Translations under genes and position numbers: made by a program
Notes under the pieces: generated by a model
What the model was told of the DNA's origin: nothing
Databases searched by the model: none
What the model saw: only the letters and a program-made list of their open reading frames with translations
NCBI GenBank assembly: GCA_030673645.1
Contig: DAOVIO010000156.1
Location: 1-9,274, forward strand
Direction: 5' to 3'
Origin: JAGLSB01 sp023135955
GTDB lineage: Bacteria; Bacteroidota; Bacteroidia; Bacteroidales; GCA-2748055
Length of the DNA stretch: 9,274 nt
Shown here: positions 7,198 to 9,274 of the stretch, piece by piece
How positions within the stretch are numbered: position 1 is the stretch's first letter
How the letters are laid out: each line of letters begins with the position of its first letter

Positions 7198-7588
7198 TGC
7201 ATAAGATATTAATTAGGTAATAAAATTATTTCATATAAAGTTAGGTGAAATTATTAGGGAGAATGATTCTTGTTAATAAGTTTGGATAAATAGTTAAATC
7301 CAATAAACTGTTTGTTTTTGAATTTGTATTTTCAATTTTAAGACGCTCTCCAATTGTCAGCACTGAGCATGCCTGCTTCATGTATAAGCTGTTGAGCCAT
7401 AATATTTATTTTATATGCAATAGTGAATTTACCGGAGAATAGAAAACTTAATATTGGTTTATGAAAGTGTTACTTCGTGCCTATGTAATATTATTCTGCA
7501 AAAAAAGTCATAAAGTTTAATTAGATGTAAAAGAAACTTTTTCTCACAGATAATAACAAATATCAAGAATAAAAGCAGAAAGCGATTC
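7198..7588. other. 391-bp intergenic region with no convincing gene
   Basis: This gap separates two minus-strand genes, so it holds the 3' end of the oxidoreductase transcript and the leader of the receptor. A weak 7-bp stem (7512-7518 with 7534-7540), followed on the minus strand by T7 (plus-strand A-run 7500-7506), could be a poor terminator for the oxidoreductase; five bases separate the stem from the T-run. A 20-codon minus-strand reading frame at 7338-7400 reads like ordinary protein but is too short to call. The rest is AT-rich, with no tandem repeats or strong hairpins. Confidence 0.6.
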
Positions 7589-8743
7589 TTATTGAATATT
7601 CACCCACTTTTTTGTCAGGCTGCTTTCAAGAATTGCTTCCACCAACCTAATAATATAATGGGCTTCCTCGAATGTTGCAAAGTCGGGTTTGTCTGTAGCT
7701 AATTTCTTATTATCAAGTATGAATTTATAGAATGATCTAACGTTTGATGTCATAGCATCATTCCATCCCTCAGGATGTCCGGCTGCTAAATTGGTATGCT
7801 GCTGGGAGTGGGGACTCATTAATTGTGGATTCCTAATCACTTGCTGGTTAGGCTTATCACGGTGCCCTACCCACATCTGATCGGCCATTTCCTGGTTCCA
7901 GTAACATGATGCTTCTGAACCATTAATCTCCAGATCGAGACGACATTTTCGCCCGGCACTAACCTGCGATACTAAAAACATTCCCTGGGTTCCGTTATCA
8001 AATTCAACCATCACCATACCCGAATCTTCAACATCAACCTTTTTGTCCTCGTAGTCCTGATTTTCCTGTTTTGAAAAAGCTTCTACCATTCCTTTTGCTT
8101 TCTTTCTCACAGGAATATTTGTTTTAAGACTGGAAAATACATTTACTATTTTTGAATTAAGTACTGTTTGTGCAGTATCTATCCAATGAGAACCGATATC
8201 GGCTATAGAATTTGATTCACCACTAAACTCTTTTTCTAATCTCCAGTTATAGTCAGTATCATAAAGAAGCCAGTCTTGCAAGTATGAGCCATGCACAAGT
8301 CTGGGTTTCCCGTATTCTCCCTCAGCAACCTTATCTTTCATATCCTGAACCAGGGGATTCATTCGGTAAATAAAATTTACAGCTGCCACTATATCTGGAT
8401 TTTTCTTTAATAAATCTACAAGTACGGCAGATTCCTCAGAATTCCTGGCAAGAGGTTTTTCAGAAAATAAATGTTTACCGGCTTTGATTATTTTTTCACT
8501 AATTTCTTTATGCAGAAAGTTAGGGGTGCAATTATGAATTACATCGATTTCGGGATCATTAAGAATTTTTTCCACCGAATTATAAACAAATTCTATATTA
8601 TATTCTTCAGCTTTTTGCTTTGCAAGTTCATGATTAACATCGGTACAGGCTTTAACTTCAGCGATTCCTGTTCTTCTTATTGATTCAATATGACTTGGGC
8701 TAATATAACCCATACCAATTACAGCAGCTTTTAGTTTTTTCAT
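7589..8743 (-). CDS. Gfo/Idh/MocA-family NAD(P)-dependent oxidoreductase
   Basis: The 384-residue product has the standard two-domain layout of the family. The N-terminal Rossmann fold carries GMGYISPSH at 10-18 in place of the usual GxGxxG..H. The hallmark EKPLA is at 95-99. The C-terminal alpha/beta domain starts near 125 and contains ADIGSHWIDTA at 181-191, where Asp182 and His186 correspond to the usual catalytic pair. It has no signal peptide or Tat leader, unlike many Bacteroidota relatives, so it should act in the cytoplasm. Members oxidise or reduce sugars, inositols or amino sugars; the substrate cannot be told from sequence alone. Length is normal. It is on the same strand as the receptor gene but 391 bp away, so separate transcription is likely. 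A good promoter match lies just upstream. Confidence 0.9.
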   Translation of the reverse strand: MKKLKAAVIGMGYISPSHIESIRRTGIAEVKACTDVNHELAKQKAEEYNIEFVYNSVEKILNDPEIDVIHNCTPNFLHKEISEKIIKAGKHLFSEKPLARNSEESAVLVDLLKKNPDIVAAVNFIYRMNPLVQDMKDKVAEGEYGKPRLVHGSYLQDWLLYDTDYNWRLEKEFSGESNSIADIGSHWIDTAQTVLNSKIVNVFSSLKTNIPVRKKAKGMVEAFSKQENQDYEDKKVDVEDSGMVMVEFDNGTQGMFLVSQVSAGRKCRLDLEINGSEASCYWNQEMADQMWVGHRDKPNQQVIRNPQLMSPHSQQHTNLAAGHPEGWNDAMTSNVRSFYKFILDNKKLATDKPDFATFEEAHYIIRLVEAILESSLTKKWVNIQ

Positions 8744-8771
8744 AGTCGTTTTATATTTATTATCAGCTTAG

Positions 8772-8802
8772 CGAAAATAGGGAAAAGATATTTAGCAGCA
8801 AA
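8772..8802 (-). promoter_or_regulatory. Promoter match for the Gfo/Idh/MocA gene
   Basis: On the minus strand a TTTG (8799-8802) is followed after exactly 19 bases by TATTTTCG (8772-8779). This fits the Bacteroidota pattern TTTG, 19-21 bases, TAnnTTTG with one mismatch. The start site would fall near 8765, leaving a leader of roughly 20 bases before the ATG at 8743. Confidence 0.5.
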
Positions 8803-8915
8803 GAATTTATAGTAGGTAAATAGACTTCTTTAATTAATGAAAAATAATAAAAACCTGTATAAACGGAAGGTTCTGATTAAAATTAATTTTAAATGAAATT
8901 ATTTTAATCTTTTCT

Positions 8916-8945
8916 TTTGCAGATATAAAAAAACATGTATTTTTG
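8916..8945 (+). promoter_or_regulatory. Promoter match reading into the 66-bp repeat array
   Basis: TTTG (8916-8919), an 18-base spacer and TATTTTTG followed by C (8938-8946) match the Bacteroidota -33/-7 pattern almost perfectly; TAnnTTTGY is complete. The spacer is one base under the Bacteroides range and inside the broader Flavobacterium range. Transcription would start near 8951-8953, about 13 bases before the first repeat, and run rightward through the array. No ordinary gene follows within the window. Confidence 0.45.
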
Positions 8946-8965
8946 CAGGGCATTTGAAAAAATGG

Positions 8966-9274
8966 TCTGGTAGTTTTCCGATGTGCATCGGAATTAGAAT
9001 ACCGGCCGAAAAAGAAAAAAGAATTATCCGGTCTGGTAGTTTTCCGATGTGCATCGGAATTAGAATGCCGGCCAAAAAAGAAAAAAGAATTACCTGGTCT
9101 GGTAGTTTCCCGATGTACATCGGGAGTAGAATACCGGCCGAAGAAGAAAAAAGAATTACCCGGTCTGGTAGTTTCCCGAAGTACATCGGGAGTAGAATAC
9201 CGGCCGAAGAAGAAAAAAGAATTACCCGGTCTGGTAGTTTCCCGAAGTACATCGGGAGTAGAATACCGGCCGAA
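8966..9274. repeat. 66-bp tandem repeat array with a central palindrome, 4.7 copies, open at the window edge
   Basis: Units start at 8966, 9032, 9098, 9164 and 9230, an exact 66-bp period. Each contains a 16-18-base palindrome (8976-8993 and every 66 bp after), an ACCGGCC block, a purine-rich GAAGAAGAAAAAAGAATTA stretch and a CCGGTCTGG junction. By hand alignment, copies 1 and 2 differ at 4 sites, 2 and 3 at 8, and 3 and 4 at 1; copies 4 and 5 are identical where both are visible. Because 66 is divisible by 3, two plus-strand frames and at least one minus-strand frame stay open throughout. Most differences are nonsynonymous in those frames, so coding is not supported. The array is visibly richer in G+C than its flanks. 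Confidence 0.92.

Noticed and set aside
7500..7540. Terminator after the oxidoreductase gene
   Set aside because: The stem is only 7 A/T-rich pairs with a 15-base loop, and five bases separate it from the T-run; too weak to call as its own feature.
230..8743. A polysaccharide utilisation locus or single operon
   Set aside because: Strands alternate, gaps are long and filled with repeats or terminators, and there is no SusD, glycoside hydrolase or hybrid two-component regulator.
8899..9252. 117-residue minus-strand reading frame of 22-residue repeats
   Set aside because: It exists because the 66-bp unit is divisible by 3 and lacks stops in this frame; other frames are open too, and copy differences are mostly nonsynonymous. 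It also runs against the promoter match at 8916-8945.
8966..9274. CRISPR array
   Set aside because: The 66-bp units are contiguous with no unique spacers, and no cas genes are present.

Overview
The window looks like chromosomal DNA of a free-living, probably marine or sediment Bacteroidota. The evidence is an AT-rich background, an Oar-like TonB-dependent receptor, a serine-type sulfatase with a lipoprotein-like leader, signal peptides ending in 'SAQ'/'FSQ', an absence of clear Shine-Dalgarno sites, and several matches to the Bacteroidota promoter pattern (TTTG or TTG, then TAnnTTTG). I cannot place it below phylum from the sequence alone.

Layout from left to right. Positions 1-229 are gene-free and made of dispersed repeat material: a double hairpin, a CCCTTCGACAGGCTCAGGG palindrome, a copy of a ~100-bp dispersed element (copy A) and a 7-bp tandem tail that stops 5 bp short of a stop codon. 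Then come a secreted 7-bladed propeller lactonase-like protein (minus), a badly decayed aldo/keto reductase pseudogene (plus), a cytoplasmic cyclophilin (plus), a second copy of the dispersed element (copy B) and a sulfatase (plus). A strong bidirectional terminator separates the sulfatase from a convergent 1055-residue TonB-dependent receptor (minus). Upstream of the receptor are 391 bp without a convincing gene, then a Gfo/Idh/MocA oxidoreductase (minus). The right end is an array of 66-bp tandem repeats that runs off the window, with a good promoter match reading into it.

The intact genes fit a polysaccharide and sugar scavenging lifestyle. The sulfatase could remove sulfate from glycans, the receptor could import or handle a large ligand, and the lactonase and oxidoreductase could act on sugars or sugar lactones. 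They do not form one operon: strands alternate, gaps are long, and there is no SusD or glycoside hydrolase here, so a shared pathway is inference only. I see no defence system, CRISPR, tRNA, rRNA or intact mobile element. The least explained features are the 66-bp array, whose central palindrome shows a compensatory base-pair change, and the repeated ~100-bp intergenic element.
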